Positions 52,589 through 62,073 of a stretch of DNA of 64,000 nucleotides are shown in pieces. The notes under the pieces are model-generated. The model had not been told where the DNA came from, made no database searches, and saw only the letters and a list, made by a program, of their open reading frames with translations. Position 1 is the stretch's first letter, and every line of letters starts with the position of its first letter. The DNA is from G020348185 sp964525045 (GTDB taxonomy: Bacteria; Nitrospirota; Nitrospiria; Nitrospirales; UBA8639): assembly GCA_964525045.1 (NCBI GenBank), contig CAZGFD010000012.1, positions 62,001 to 126,000 of the forward strand, written 5' to 3'. The position numbers were made by a program, and so were the translations under genes.

Positions 52589-52939
52589 TTAATTTCGACT
52601 TTTTTTTAACCAGAGGCCAATGCCCATGCCCAATAAAAGCACCCCAATCCATTTCCTTGTATCCTGGCAGGGGATAAAGCGGGTGTCTTCCGGAGTGACT
52701 TCCAGCACGCCCACAGGTTGAGCCACAACACCCCCTCCCATTCCCATACCAATTTCCCCGGATTGGGAAGTCTGTAAATTGGGATTGGTCCCTTGTCCGA
52801 GCCCGAGTCCGAATGCGACACGAGACACAGGGATAATGGTTTTACCTTCAGCCTGAATCGGTTCACCATAAACGGTGTTGTTCCCGACCTGACTTTTTAA
52901 GCGGTGGCTAAATACTTCCAAGACTTGTTGTAAGTTCAT
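52589..52939 (-). CDS. GerW/YtfJ-like protein with a C-terminal membrane helix
   Basis: A 116-residue protein, GAGGAGT upstream of ATG 52939. The YtfJ-like core is visible: NTVYGEPIQAEGKTIIPVSR, VAFGLGLGQG, GMGMGGGVVAQPVGVLEV. Unlike Bacillus GerW, it ends in a hydrophobic segment (WIGVLLLGMGIGLWL) followed by KKSRN, so it is probably tail-anchored. Members in non-spore-formers are of unknown function. Confidence 0.78.
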   Translation of the reverse strand: MNLQQVLEVFSHRLKSQVGNNTVYGEPIQAEGKTIIPVSRVAFGLGLGQGTNPNLQTSQSGEIGMGMGGGVVAQPVGVLEVTPEDTRFIPCQDTRKWIGVLLLGMGIGLWLKKSRN

Positions 52940-53512
52940 ACCTTACTCCTCTACGTTTTGTATTCTCTCCGAAAAAGCCTGCTTCTGTAAGGCCATATGT
53001 ACCTTAACCGATTATAGACCGATTGTCAGTCTTCCTATTTCGCGATGGAAGAGAGACTAGCCCCCTTCCTTCAGGAGAAGTCAGGATCCCCATCGGCGAC
53101 GACCAAACCCCCATCAGGTCACGCCTGACTGTCCTCTGTTCCGGCTAAAAGTCGATGGTGCGGGAATAGACTGGATTCAGTAAACGTCCAACAGGGAACC
53201 CCAGAGTATTGGCATACGATAGGGGCACTGTGAATTTCTTCCTGGGATGCCTGGGAAATCTCGACGGAAAAACCTCGGGACTAACCAAGCAAATGCAACA
53301 CATAAGATACACTGAGTGCTCGTTCTGATCTCGTTCATCACTTTCCCATGAAATGTGTCACTCAATGGGATGGTCCCTATGACGATATGCTACCTGGCAG
53401 TTGACAGTAACACCTATCGAAAGTACGCTGAGAGAATCGACCGAAGAACCCCGAATGCCGGCGCCATGTCATGGGAGACAATTCTCATTGCCAGGGCTAA
53501 TGGAGGATACCT
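52940..53512. other. Long intergenic region upstream of the hydrolase operon
   Basis: About 570 bp with no gene I can support. Short frames at 53177-53365 (-) and 53355-53570 (+) have no ribosome site or recognisable motif. GGAGG at about 53503 serves the downstream ATG. Confidence 0.5.
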
Positions 53513-54352
53513 ATGTCAGTGGATTTTAGGAAAGAGGCTCACATCCTGGCCGTTCACGGTGTGCAACTAGGGGAAGATGAAGGCAACGAGTGCGAGGAGC
53601 TCGTTCGAAAGCTCGTCACAAAAAGCCTCTCACAAAGTCACCTCGAACGGGAATTCGAAGTGTTTGGATTTTTTTACGAGGATATCAACGATCAGGCACA
53701 GAAGTTTTACAAGACCATTGCTTCGGCGGTCAGTAGCAGTATTCCTCTTGCCGGTTCCGCCCTCAAGGCCGTGATCGATATTGCCGGGGATGTGGTCACC
53801 GCTTCCAAGGGTACCAGTACGGCGAAAAAAATTCGTAACAAGCTCAAAAAGCAAATTTTAAGGTCTTATAAAGATGGTCACCAACTCGTAGTGGTGTCCC
53901 ACAGTCTCGGAACAATTTATGCGCTTGATGTGATCAACGAACTCATTGGGGAAGAAGAGTATTTTGATGGGGACGACCGAAACACCTGGCCTGTTCAGGG
54001 TCTGATCACAATGGGCAGCCCTTTGGGTCTGGCAATTGAAATCCTCGGGGCGACGCTCTTTGAGAAGCGTCAAATTGAACCGATCGCCAAGGCGGAATTC
54101 GAAGTGTTTCCCTGGCATAACTATTTTAATCGACTCGATCCCATTGTGAGTGGAAGAGTGTTTGGTGCGCCACTAAAAGTTCAAGGGGCTAAAGGCCCAG
54201 TGGAACACCGCTATGGCGAGGATACCAAGGCAGCCCAATGGCTACTTCAGGGCCATGCGGTCACCTCCGGAAAACAATGGTTGTTGGCTCATACCACCTA
54301 CTGGAAGAATCCCAAAGTCGGCGATCGACTTGTCGACATCATTTGGGGATAG
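53513..54352 (+). CDS. Alpha/beta-hydrolase (lipase-like) protein
   Basis: A 279-residue protein, GGAGG just upstream of ATG 53513. The N-terminus has the oxyanion-type ILAVHGVQLGEDEGN; the nucleophile elbow is VVVSHSLGTIYALDVI (Ser of SHSLG); then GLITMGSPLGLAIEIL; and a late LDPIV with a candidate catalytic Asp and LLQGHAVTSGKQWLL with a candidate His. A basic helical insertion (STAKKIRNKLKKQILRSYKD) precedes the elbow. No signal peptide. It pairs with a lipoprotein 9 bp downstream. Lipases next to lipoproteins occur in effector-immunity pairs, but no secretion markers are seen here. Confidence 0.75.
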   Translation: MSVDFRKEAHILAVHGVQLGEDEGNECEELVRKLVTKSLSQSHLEREFEVFGFFYEDINDQAQKFYKTIASAVSSSIPLAGSALKAVIDIAGDVVTASKGTSTAKKIRNKLKKQILRSYKDGHQLVVVSHSLGTIYALDVINELIGEEEYFDGDDRNTWPVQGLITMGSPLGLAIEILGATLFEKRQIEPIAKAEFEVFPWHNYFNRLDPIVSGRVFGAPLKVQGAKGPVEHRYGEDTKAAQWLLQGHAVTSGKQWLLAHTTYWKNPKVGDRLVDIIWG

Positions 54353-54361
54353 GGGAGCATC

Positions 54362-54925
54362 ATGCACTTCAAAACTGTTCTACTTCTTTGTGTGATATCA
54401 CTCTTGATGGGCGGGTGCATTGGCCATTATCGCTACGAGAGTAAGGGGAGTATGACGAAATCCTCCAGCGGGACAAGCCAGGCCCTCTTGTATTGGTACG
54501 GTGATGATGGTCGATTGTGGTATGGCAGGCGGTATCAAGCCGTCGACTCAGGGTTAGAGATGAAAGTTTGCCAGGGTACCCCGAAGCAATTTGTCCCTAT
54601 GGGAAATCAGAACGTGACGCTCCACCTTCCCAGCCGATCCCGTGATCACCGTGTCGCGGAGGTCGATAGTAGCGGAACAGTGGTCAAGTTGCCGGAACCG
54701 GAGATTCTAAAGGCCGGAAGCTCTTGTGGCCAGATATCGATTGGCGGGCAAGCGGCCTCAACTGAGGAGCTCACCGTCGGGGTAAAGCCGGAGGTCATTA
54801 TTCTGTGTGAAAGCCAACGCAACCCGGATCGGTATCCTGCCGTGGGCCGCTATGAGTTTCAGGCCGTCACCATGACAAAGGTTGATGGTAACGAACCTCC
54901 AGGGAGTGTCTGTCCCGCCCAATAA
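54362..54925 (+). CDS. Lipoprotein of unknown function, partner of the hydrolase
   Basis: A 187-residue protein, AGGGGAG before ATG 54362. The signal peptide ends LLMGGC (lipobox). The mature part is predicted beta-rich (ALLYWYGDDGRLWYGRRYQA; KPEVIILCESQRNPDRYPAV) with several Cys that may form disulfides. It lies 9 bp after the hydrolase gene, so the two form a two-gene operon. I do not recognise the family. Confidence 0.75.
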   Translation: MHFKTVLLLCVISLLMGGCIGHYRYESKGSMTKSSSGTSQALLYWYGDDGRLWYGRRYQAVDSGLEMKVCQGTPKQFVPMGNQNVTLHLPSRSRDHRVAEVDSSGTVVKLPEPEILKAGSSCGQISIGGQAASTEELTVGVKPEVIILCESQRNPDRYPAVGRYEFQAVTMTKVDGNEPPGSVCPAQ

Positions 54926-55161
54926 GGGCCCCGGTCCCAATGTCCGTAGGACTGACTCAGGATCCGTCTGTAAATCGATTGAACCCTCTCTCGCCCTTGA
55001 AACGCGGGCTCCACATCGCTTCCCAACCCACCAACAACTTGCATGGGGGCACCGTTTACCGTATCAAAGGTAATGGAAGGATTCGGCCATGAAGTCTGAT
55101 TTGTTATTTCCTACTTGTTGTGCGGTACAAGATATCAGTGAGTTGGCCGTCATGTGATCCC

Positions 55162-55806
55162 ATGAAATCCTGTTGTGAAGAAATAGACGCTGGCCTTTTG
55201 AAGGCCAACCAACGCCGGGTATTGATCATCGTACTCGGAATAAATGTGTTGATGTTTTTGGTAGAAATAGTTGGGGGGATCGTTGGACAGTCCACCTCAC
55301 TGTTGGCCGACTCATTAGACATGTTGGGAGACTCGTTGAGTTACGGGTTAAGCCTTTTTGCCCTAGACCAGGGAATAAGGTGGAAAGCCCGTGCTGCCCT
55401 CATGAAAGGGGTCATTATGATGGCCTTTGGCATGGGGGTCCTGATAGAAGCGATAGCCAAGAGTTTCCTGGCCGTTCTCCCATCGGCTCAAGTGATGGGG
55501 GGCATTGGCTTGTTGGCACTTGCGGCCAACCTTGGTTGTCTCCTGCTGTTGAACCCCCACAAAAACGACGATGTCAATTTACGTTCCACCTGGATGTGTT
55601 CCCGAAACGATATTATCGCGAATGTGGGAGTTCTTATTGCAGCAGCAGGGGTGACCCTCCTGGCCTCCAAGTGGCCCGACATCCTGGTCGGGTTGGGTGT
55701 GGCTCTGGTTTTTCTTACTTCGGCGATCAGTGTGCTGAAGGCTTCCCTTGACGAACTCCGGGTCACGACATCCGAGTTGGATGGCAAAGCGAGAAAAGGG
55801 CTCTAA
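55162..55806 (+). CDS. CDF-type cation efflux protein, short form
   Basis: A 214-residue membrane protein from ATG 55162; the frame begins at 55120. Six membrane segments are plausible. The metal-site region is LLADSLDMLGDSLSYGLSLF, with two Asp spaced four apart as in CDF transporters, and the second site SRNDIIANVGVLIAAAGVTL has the expected N-D. It lacks the usual cytoplasmic C-terminal domain and starts MKSCCEE, a Cys pair that could bind metal. Zn2+, Co2+ or Fe2+ export is possible. Confidence 0.78.
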   Translation: MKSCCEEIDAGLLKANQRRVLIIVLGINVLMFLVEIVGGIVGQSTSLLADSLDMLGDSLSYGLSLFALDQGIRWKARAALMKGVIMMAFGMGVLIEAIAKSFLAVLPSAQVMGGIGLLALAANLGCLLLLNPHKNDDVNLRSTWMCSRNDIIANVGVLIAAAGVTLLASKWPDILVGLGVALVFLTSAISVLKASLDELRVTTSELDGKARKGL

Positions 55807-56446
55807 CCTCCACCGTCCGGGCTCCGTTCCTTTTCTTTAGGCGAAAATGGGCCCAGCCCTCCGGGTTGTTATCCGGCCCAAGGTAGGGGGCTGGTCTTGT
55901 CCTACCACATCCTCCTGGCCAATTTATCCTCAAGGTTTATTTTTCCTCCAGTTGGCCTACCCTTTGATTATTTCCTGAAAAAAAGGTTCTGGGCCAAATC
56001 CGTGTCGCAGTTGAAAACTGACTCCCCAATATTATTTCAAATTGGTTCGATCGTTTAGTTTTGATACACTCCTTGAGAAAACAGTCAGAAACATCGATTG
56101 GAAACTGGGTGAAGTCAGAAGCCGAAAGGGGCAAATACTTCTGGCTGGTGGGTAGGCCCGAAGCCAATAAGGTGGGGTGGTCGGAGCGACTGATTCAAAA
56201 AAGACCTGGCTGTAAGGTATGAAAAGGGCCAGAAGGTCAAGGGGGGAAGAGAGTGAACACGACCCCCCCGACCCTTGCGGAGAGAGATGAGTGGACGATC
56301 CGGCTGGTAGCGTGGGAAGTCCGGCGCGGATCGGATAGGCACCAGCGAAATCATTGAAGGAATTCTCAAGTCGAGTTTGTCCCATTTCTACTTTCCCGAA
56401 CGGTCGACGTCGCCGTTTTTTCAATAATTCAATGGGGGGCGAAAAG
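55807..56446. other. Intergenic region without a supported gene
   Basis: About 640 bp. A minus-strand frame at 56032-56550 is open but rich in Ser/Pro/Leu, antisense to the next gene and without a ribosome site, so it is not called. Nothing else is seen apart from GGCCC/GGGCC words near 55850. Confidence 0.45.
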
Positions 56447-56902
56447 ATGAAAATTTTGGGTATGAGATACCTGGGTTTGTGTCTTCTTCCGTTACTGTTG
56501 ATGACGGCATGCCACACTACCCCCATATCCCTTGAAAAGGCCGCGCCCACCCCTTCTAATAGACGCCTGGCCTTTCAGGATGTCGATCATCCCGAGAATA
56601 GTCGCGTAACGGTCATGCGAGATTTGGGTGTGAGGAAATCTGGGTGTTTTGTCGAAATCTATGTAAATGAAACCGTGGCGGCACGGATTGATGAGGGAGA
56701 AAAAGTCACGTTTTACCTTTCGCCTGGCCCGCTGGTGCTCGGAGTGGGGCCTGATTTCAATGGCCCCATCTTGTGTGGGTATGATCCAACCAATTCGACC
56801 CAAATTAAAACCACCTTGAAGCCGAATGAGGAAAAGGTTTACAGGATTTCCTTTAGCGGTGGAGGCACGATCCATCTTTCGCGAGAAAAGGTCCAGCAAT
56901 GA
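56447..56902 (+). CDS. DUF2846-like lipoprotein
   Basis: A 151-residue protein from ATG 56447, with GGGGGG upstream. The signal peptide ends LLMTAC (lipobox). The mature part has GCFVEIYVNETVAARIDEGE, VTFYLSPGPLVLGVGPDFNG, then KVYRISFSGGGTIHLSRE, the Ig-like beta pattern of small lipoproteins annotated DUF2846 or similar. Function unknown. Confidence 0.68.
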   Translation: MKILGMRYLGLCLLPLLLMTACHTTPISLEKAAPTPSNRRLAFQDVDHPENSRVTVMRDLGVRKSGCFVEIYVNETVAARIDEGEKVTFYLSPGPLVLGVGPDFNGPILCGYDPTNSTQIKTTLKPNEEKVYRISFSGGGTIHLSREKVQQ

Positions 56903-57479
56903 AGGATCTTTTCCGAGGATAGAGGGGTCGCTTTGAGGTGGCCGTCACTCAAGGTTGAAAATCAAACTTTGTAAAATCCTACACTCAAAGACCAAGGAAT
57001 TTCGGAAATCCAAAGCCATCGCTGTCCAGAACGAAGCCGTGTGGTGTATACCAATCGAGGGGGAGTAATTAACTCATTCCCCCTGGAAAATGATTCATGT
57101 GGATCCCAACGGTGAGTGGAATGCCGGCATATGCCCATCCCTGATCACCGACGAATGATTTAGGAGAAAATTCTTCAATCCCGCAAACAGTTGTACTTTG
57201 AAAGGAAGATCGCCTAACACCACGACACCATGCCGAAACACCAACTAATCACATACCACCTGCGTCTAGATTGTTCTCACGACATCTAAAATTTTTCATA
57301 ATTTTTCATCAATTCTTAACAGATATCTCGCTATGAGTGACGACCAGTTTTTGCACGATTGTAAAATGTAAAGGACTGACCCTTTCGAGCGGAGCGTCCA
57401 AATGTGACCAAATACTATTTTGGAGAGAGATTTGGCTCCCATTCCTTGGTGATTGTCTATTTTTCATAAAGGGAAGTCG
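56903..57479. other. AT-richer intergenic region before the glycan genes
   Basis: About 575 bp with no gene I can support. It marks the boundary between housekeeping-like genes and the surface-glycan region. AAGGGAAG near 57469 is the ribosome site of the next gene. Confidence 0.45.
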
Positions 57480-58724
57480 ATGCCACCAATCGCTTTTTTT
57501 GTGCAATCTTTTCCCGAGCTGTCCGAAACCTTCATTCTCAATCAGATAACAGGACTTATCGATAAAGGAAAAGATGTTCAAGTCATCGCGATACACCGCG
57601 GCAAGGGGGGGGCAGTCCACGAGGATTATAAGGCTTACGACCTCTCCAAAAGAACGACGTATTTGTTAGACTCAGAAGCCGATACGGGAAAACACGGCCT
57701 CTTTCTGCGTGTGGTGAACCGAGTGTTCGCTGCAAGTCGCCGTGAAATCACAAGATTGCGTTTTTCGTTAACCAAGGAACAAAACTTCTATTCCTCCCGC
57801 ACCTTTCATAAGGCCTCCAAAATTATTCAAACAGCGGCTCCGCTACAGAAGTTTGATATTATCTTTGCACATTATGGACCAATTGGAAGTCTTGCGATCT
57901 TATTGCGAGAGCTTGGGTTTTTTTCCGGCCCGATTGCGACATTTTTCCATGGCTTTGATTTGAGTAAAGACCAGGCAATTCATTTTTTCAGAAAGGAGTA
58001 CCAGACTCTCTTTGAAAAGGGAGAGCTTATGTTCCCTGTTTCCCATTTCTGGCATCGAAAACTACTGGAATGGGGGTGCCCCGACAAGAAGATTCGGGTA
58101 CACAGAATGGGGATCAATCCCGATGTTTTCCAGATGCAACGACCAGAGAGACCCATCAACCGGCCTGTTAAAATGATTTCGGTTGGAAGAATAACTGAAA
58201 AAAAGGGGCTAGAGTTCGCGGTGAAAGCTGTGGCCAAGGTGGCTGAGATGCTTCCGATCGATTATGCCATTATCGGAACTGGGGAAACCATTCTTGAAAT
58301 AAAAAAATTAATCAAGCAGTTAAAGGCAGATAACTTTATTCACTGCTTAGGAGATCAAACTCAAGAACGCATCACTCAGTTCCTGGCTCAGGCTGACATA
58401 TTTCTGCTTCCCAGCGTCACAGCCAATAATGGTGATATGGAAGGCATTCCTGTCGCACTCATGGAGTCCATGGCTATGGGGCTGATCACCGTTTCCACCA
58501 GACATTCCGGCATTCCGGAACTCATTACCAATGGCGTGGATGGCTACCTTGCCCCGGAAAGAGATGTGAATGCGCTGGCCGAAATACTCCTTGCAATTAC
58601 GAATCAACCAATATCTGCCCTGGAAAAGATGCGCCGAATGGCCAGATTCAAAATTGAGTCAGAATTCAACACTCACACCCTGAACGAACAACTGTTAGAG
58701 TTAGCTATGAATTTAAGACGGTGA
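57480..58724 (+). CDS. Glycosyltransferase family 4
   Basis: A 414-residue protein from ATG 57480 with AAAGGGAAG upstream. The N-terminal domain begins IAFFVQSFPELSETFILNQI, typical of GT4 enzymes for exopolysaccharide. The C-terminal donor domain has ISVGRITEKKGLEFAVKA and ITQFLAQADIFLLPSV, then EGIPVALMESMAMGL and SGIPELI (E-x7-E motif). It transfers a sugar from a nucleotide donor in the cytoplasm. It is the only gene of the glycan region on the plus strand. Confidence 0.9.
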   Translation: MPPIAFFVQSFPELSETFILNQITGLIDKGKDVQVIAIHRGKGGAVHEDYKAYDLSKRTTYLLDSEADTGKHGLFLRVVNRVFAASRREITRLRFSLTKEQNFYSSRTFHKASKIIQTAAPLQKFDIIFAHYGPIGSLAILLRELGFFSGPIATFFHGFDLSKDQAIHFFRKEYQTLFEKGELMFPVSHFWHRKLLEWGCPDKKIRVHRMGINPDVFQMQRPERPINRPVKMISVGRITEKKGLEFAVKAVAKVAEMLPIDYAIIGTGETILEIKKLIKQLKADNFIHCLGDQTQERITQFLAQADIFLLPSVTANNGDMEGIPVALMESMAMGLITVSTRHSGIPELITNGVDGYLAPERDVNALAEILLAITNQPISALEKMRRMARFKIESEFNTHTLNEQLLELAMNLRR

Positions 58725-58811
58725 ATCAACATTATCGTTTTGTTCCACAGACGGAGCATATTTCGTTCCTCGAAACACGAACATCAAGGAAGGATGTCGT
58801 CATTTGAGGAA

Positions 58812-59726
58812 TCAGGAACTATGTGTTGAAGGGAGGTCCGTCACTTCCAGTTCTCTGGAAAAATTATGGATGACCAGGTCTCGCCTGAAGCTGCGGGTGA
58901 AGCTGCTGGTATTGGGTTGAAGATTTCCTTCCTGGAGGTTTTTGTTGGCGATTTCGCGGTTTATTGAAATGCTTCTGCGCCTGTCGCCGGGAACGCCTAA
59001 CACCCGGCGTTCATCAGAATGGGGAATCGTCCGGCAAAATTTCTCTGGGAGCAGGATGACGCATTTCAGACCGAGCATCTGCAACCGATTCGATAGATCA
59101 CGGTCCTCGCTACCCCAATTGACCATACGCTCATCGAACCCCAAAACGGCTTTCCAATGCTCCTTGCTCACACAAATTCTTCCAGCCAGACCCCGACCGT
59201 CCGAGGGTCCGCGAAGAAAAATGTTCGCATGTCGAGAAAATTTCGCCGCGATAAAGGCAGCGAATCCCTGGCCGGTGTAGTTGTCAGCATCCACATTACA
59301 GAGAATTCTTCCCTTGGCCAGGCAGAAAGCCAGGTTCCGGGCATGCGAGTAGCGGAACCTGTCGGTGTTGTATCTATAATAGTTAACCAACCCGCTCTCA
59401 ATATAGGGGGTGAGTTCGGTTTTGACCCATTGTTCAGTCCTGGGATCTGGACAGCCATAGTTCAAAAGTACAAACTCAATGTTGCCAAAAGAACGGTTAT
59501 CGAGGATATTCCGTATGAAGGTTTGTTCTAGGTGGTCAAACCTATTGCAGGTGGTTGTGCACAGGGATATAGAAAAGTCATTGCGATAATGCCCCTGCAG
59601 CCTCAAACCTAAAGAATCGGCCAGGCCTTGCATGTTTCTTCGAGCGCGATACAACTTCCACCGCAACGATGAGTAGGGGGTGCGGCCAAAGAACTTGGTA
59701 TTAGCGCGGGACATCGGTAATTCCAT
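58812..59726 (-). CDS. Glycosyltransferase family 2-like (GT-A fold)
   Basis: A 304-residue protein. SISLCTTTCNRFDHLEQTFI is the first strand, NVDADNY supplies the DXD motif, and NWGSEDRDLSNRLQMLGLKC carries the ED acceptor-site motif seen in GalNAc-transferase-like and chondroitin-polymerase-like GT2 enzymes. A basic N-terminus of about 45 residues precedes the catalytic domain, with no membrane helix. It is flanked by other glycan genes, and the 360-bp gap upstream suggests its own promoter. Confidence 0.87.
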   Translation of the reverse strand: MELPMSRANTKFFGRTPYSSLRWKLYRARRNMQGLADSLGLRLQGHYRNDFSISLCTTTCNRFDHLEQTFIRNILDNRSFGNIEFVLLNYGCPDPRTEQWVKTELTPYIESGLVNYYRYNTDRFRYSHARNLAFCLAKGRILCNVDADNYTGQGFAAFIAAKFSRHANIFLRGPSDGRGLAGRICVSKEHWKAVLGFDERMVNWGSEDRDLSNRLQMLGLKCVILLPEKFCRTIPHSDERRVLGVPGDRRRSISINREIANKNLQEGNLQPNTSSFTRSFRRDLVIHNFSRELEVTDLPSTHSS

Positions 59727-60088
59727 ACCAAAGCAACTCGAATCCTACCGGAGGGTATTCACACCCTACTTATGCATTCCTGCTCCCCCCTTGAACCTAA
59801 ATTCCATTTGCGGGAGGTCAAATCCAGGTGCAAAGAACTATATTCGAACCACACTATCGGTTAACGGATTATTCTATTTAGCAGGGGTTCAACATTTGAA
59901 TTTTCGATTACAATCTGGTTCCTGGGAAAAACCTTTATCCCTTGCTTCGGAAACCTTCTACTAGAAAATGTTGTTTACCATCGTTCACATAATGAATTCC
60001 ATTCAGGTATTCTCTACACCTTTGAAGGGCCGGGCCTTCATTATGGCAGGTTTTTTACCCCGTGTCTTTTTGGAAAGGGGATGACATT
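59727..60088. other. Intergenic region between two glycosyltransferase genes
   Basis: About 360 bp, AT-rich, with no supported gene. A small hairpin TGAAGG/CCTTCA lies near 60024-60041 followed by a T-run at about 60052-60057. Confidence 0.45.
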
Positions 60089-61081
60089 TTAAGACTTCGC
60101 CTTCTGGACTTTTCGACTGACCCATTTAAAACAAAGTTTTATAGGCAATACAAACAAAGTCCTGAGGTACCGTAAAAGTGAGATCCCGAAAACAAGTTTT
60201 TTCGGCTGGCCGTGCTTCGGAGTTTTTTGATGGCCGAGTTCTTCCACCCACTCCCTGCCCAGTCCCCAAACCCGACGATAGGTATTAATCCAAAATGATT
60301 CAATCATATCGTATTCATGGCATTTCACAGGATAGGCAGTTTGGTATTTCTTAACCCGTGCTTCAAGCTCCTGGGGAACCACAAGTCCCAATTGACAGCG
60401 AATTCCCATTGAGCGCCCCTGCAAAAAGGCCTTTTTGAGAAACTCCCATACCCCCATGCTCAAGGCATGTTCGACCATAAGGTCATCAATCAGCAACAGC
60501 CGATGGCCACATCTTAAAAAACGAATATGAAGTTCGGTTTCGGCTCCCCCGAAAACGATGTCCGCATTGAATCCGCCCAATTTCTGGAAAGCCTCTGATT
60601 TATAGCTGACATTTCCACCCGCCAAATTGGTGGTCTCCTCCGATGAGTAGTGAGACTCTAACAGCCAATTATTGGTTTTCTTGTGATAGGTCTGTTCAAG
60701 CTTCGAATATCGTCCGGTGAGGGAGAAGCAGCCGCCGATCGCCGCGGCATCAGGGTTTTTACGGTGAAGGGAATGGATTTTTTGCAAATATTTTTTGTCG
60801 TAGACAAGGCAGTCGTCATCAAAGAAGACTAGAATCTCTCCCCGGGATTTTTCGGCTCCGAGGTTTCGGGCGCGGTTTACACCCAATTTTCCGCAATGGA
60901 GGAATGTTGTTTCGAACAGGCTTTTGAAGTCTCGCAGTCGTTCAGAAAGGACGGCATCCTCAAGATTGCTCACGACGATGATTTCAACAGGGCATGGGGG
61001 AACCTCTTGTTCTTGAAGGGAACCCAGCAATTTTAAGAGGGAGGTGTGGCGGTTGTGCGTGGGAACGATGATGCTAATCAT
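60089..61081 (-). CDS. Glycosyltransferase family 2
   Basis: A 330-residue protein. ISIIVPTHNRHTSLLKLLGS is the nucleotide-sugar strand; NRARNLGAEKSRGEILVFFD leads to the DDD metal site (FFDDDCLVYD). GGFNADIVFGGAETELHIRF carries the catalytic-base region. A helical C-terminal tail (about 230-330) ends in basic residues. Family GT2 for a surface glycan; donor and acceptor unknown. Confidence 0.9.
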   Translation of the reverse strand: MISIIVPTHNRHTSLLKLLGSLQEQEVPPCPVEIIVVSNLEDAVLSERLRDFKSLFETTFLHCGKLGVNRARNLGAEKSRGEILVFFDDDCLVYDKKYLQKIHSLHRKNPDAAAIGGCFSLTGRYSKLEQTYHKKTNNWLLESHYSSEETTNLAGGNVSYKSEAFQKLGGFNADIVFGGAETELHIRFLRCGHRLLLIDDLMVEHALSMGVWEFLKKAFLQGRSMGIRCQLGLVVPQELEARVKKYQTAYPVKCHEYDMIESFWINTYRRVWGLGREWVEELGHQKTPKHGQPKKLVFGISLLRYLRTLFVLPIKLCFKWVSRKVQKAKS

Positions 61082-61187
61082 CGACTGTTTCTATGGGATC
61101 ACTGCCATAAAAGGGCGAGCTTTTCGGCTGGTGGTTCAGTGAGCAACGCTGTCCGTGTCACTGGCCTGCAAATCTCCTCTCACTTTG

Positions 61188-62051
61188 TTATACGGAAATC
61201 GAGACCTCCTCTTTCGTCCACTTTGATTCCGTCAAATCCCAGAGTTCCCAGCGTTGATTGTAGCGACTGTGAAGTCGTTGCAGATCGGGTTCAAGCAGCC
61301 GAACAACCTTATGAAAAATTTGAGTTGAAAATGGCCGTTCGAGCCTATGCTGGGACCTGTTGTAAACAGTATCGAATGCCATATTCAGCCGGGTATGCTC
61401 GTTAACTCCCAAAAAGCGGAAGATTTCATGCAACGTCGCCTCCACATCCAAACACATTTCTTCGAATAGAAGAATTTTGAACTGGCTGGGATCAAAGTGT
61501 TCGAGATATCTCTCAAGTTGCATCGCGTACAAACTGGGGCTTAAAAAACGCATCAGATTACGATTTAACACTTCATTGAATCCATCGACCGAAGGAAAAG
61601 GCATCCTGTCCCCCACCGTCATTCTAAATCGTTGGTTCATGTAGAGATAGTGAGAGACAATTCGCTCAACGGGATTGCGCAGGATGTAGATAAACTTCAT
61701 GCTCCTGTTGATTCGCTTGATGAGCGTGGGAGTCTGAGAACCATGAAAGGGATGTTTGGTGTATTCAGTTGAACTCTCCCCAATCATCTTCTGCCCAGAG
61801 TAGTCCTTTAACATTCGTTGGAGCAATTCTTCGTCAGTCTTTCCGCCATAACGGTAGTACCTGGGCGTCAACTCATCGAGAAAAGGGTTGTGCCGATCGC
61901 ATTGGTCCATCGATAAAAACAGATTGGGCTCTTTCATTGCGCGACTCATAAATATTTCTGGATGCGCACCCAAGAAATTATGCAGACTGGTCGTGCCGGC
62001 CTTCATCGCACCAATGATGAGAAAGTTAGGGTATTTCAAGGTTACATACAT
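61188..62051 (-). CDS. PAPS-dependent sulfotransferase
   Basis: A 287-residue protein. FLIIGAMKAGTTSLHNFLGA is the 5'-phosphosulfate-binding loop, with Lys of MKAGTTSL as the key residue. The 3'-phosphate motif is FIYILRNPVERIVSHYLYM. The protein is of the heparan/carbohydrate sulfotransferase type (Sulfotransfer_1/3), so it probably sulfates a sugar of the glycan made by the neighbouring glycosyltransferases. The PAPS-synthesis genes are not in the window. Confidence 0.92.
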   Translation of the reverse strand: MYVTLKYPNFLIIGAMKAGTTSLHNFLGAHPEIFMSRAMKEPNLFLSMDQCDRHNPFLDELTPRYYRYGGKTDEELLQRMLKDYSGQKMIGESSTEYTKHPFHGSQTPTLIKRINRSMKFIYILRNPVERIVSHYLYMNQRFRMTVGDRMPFPSVDGFNEVLNRNLMRFLSPSLYAMQLERYLEHFDPSQFKILLFEEMCLDVEATLHEIFRFLGVNEHTRLNMAFDTVYNRSQHRLERPFSTQIFHKVVRLLEPDLQRLHSRYNQRWELWDLTESKWTKEEVSISV

Positions 62052-62073
62052 GGGTTACCTGATTCACCTATCG

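Noticed and set aside
56032..56550. A 172-residue minus-strand frame
   Set aside because: Ser/Pro/Leu-rich, antisense to a lipoprotein gene with a lipobox, no ribosome site.
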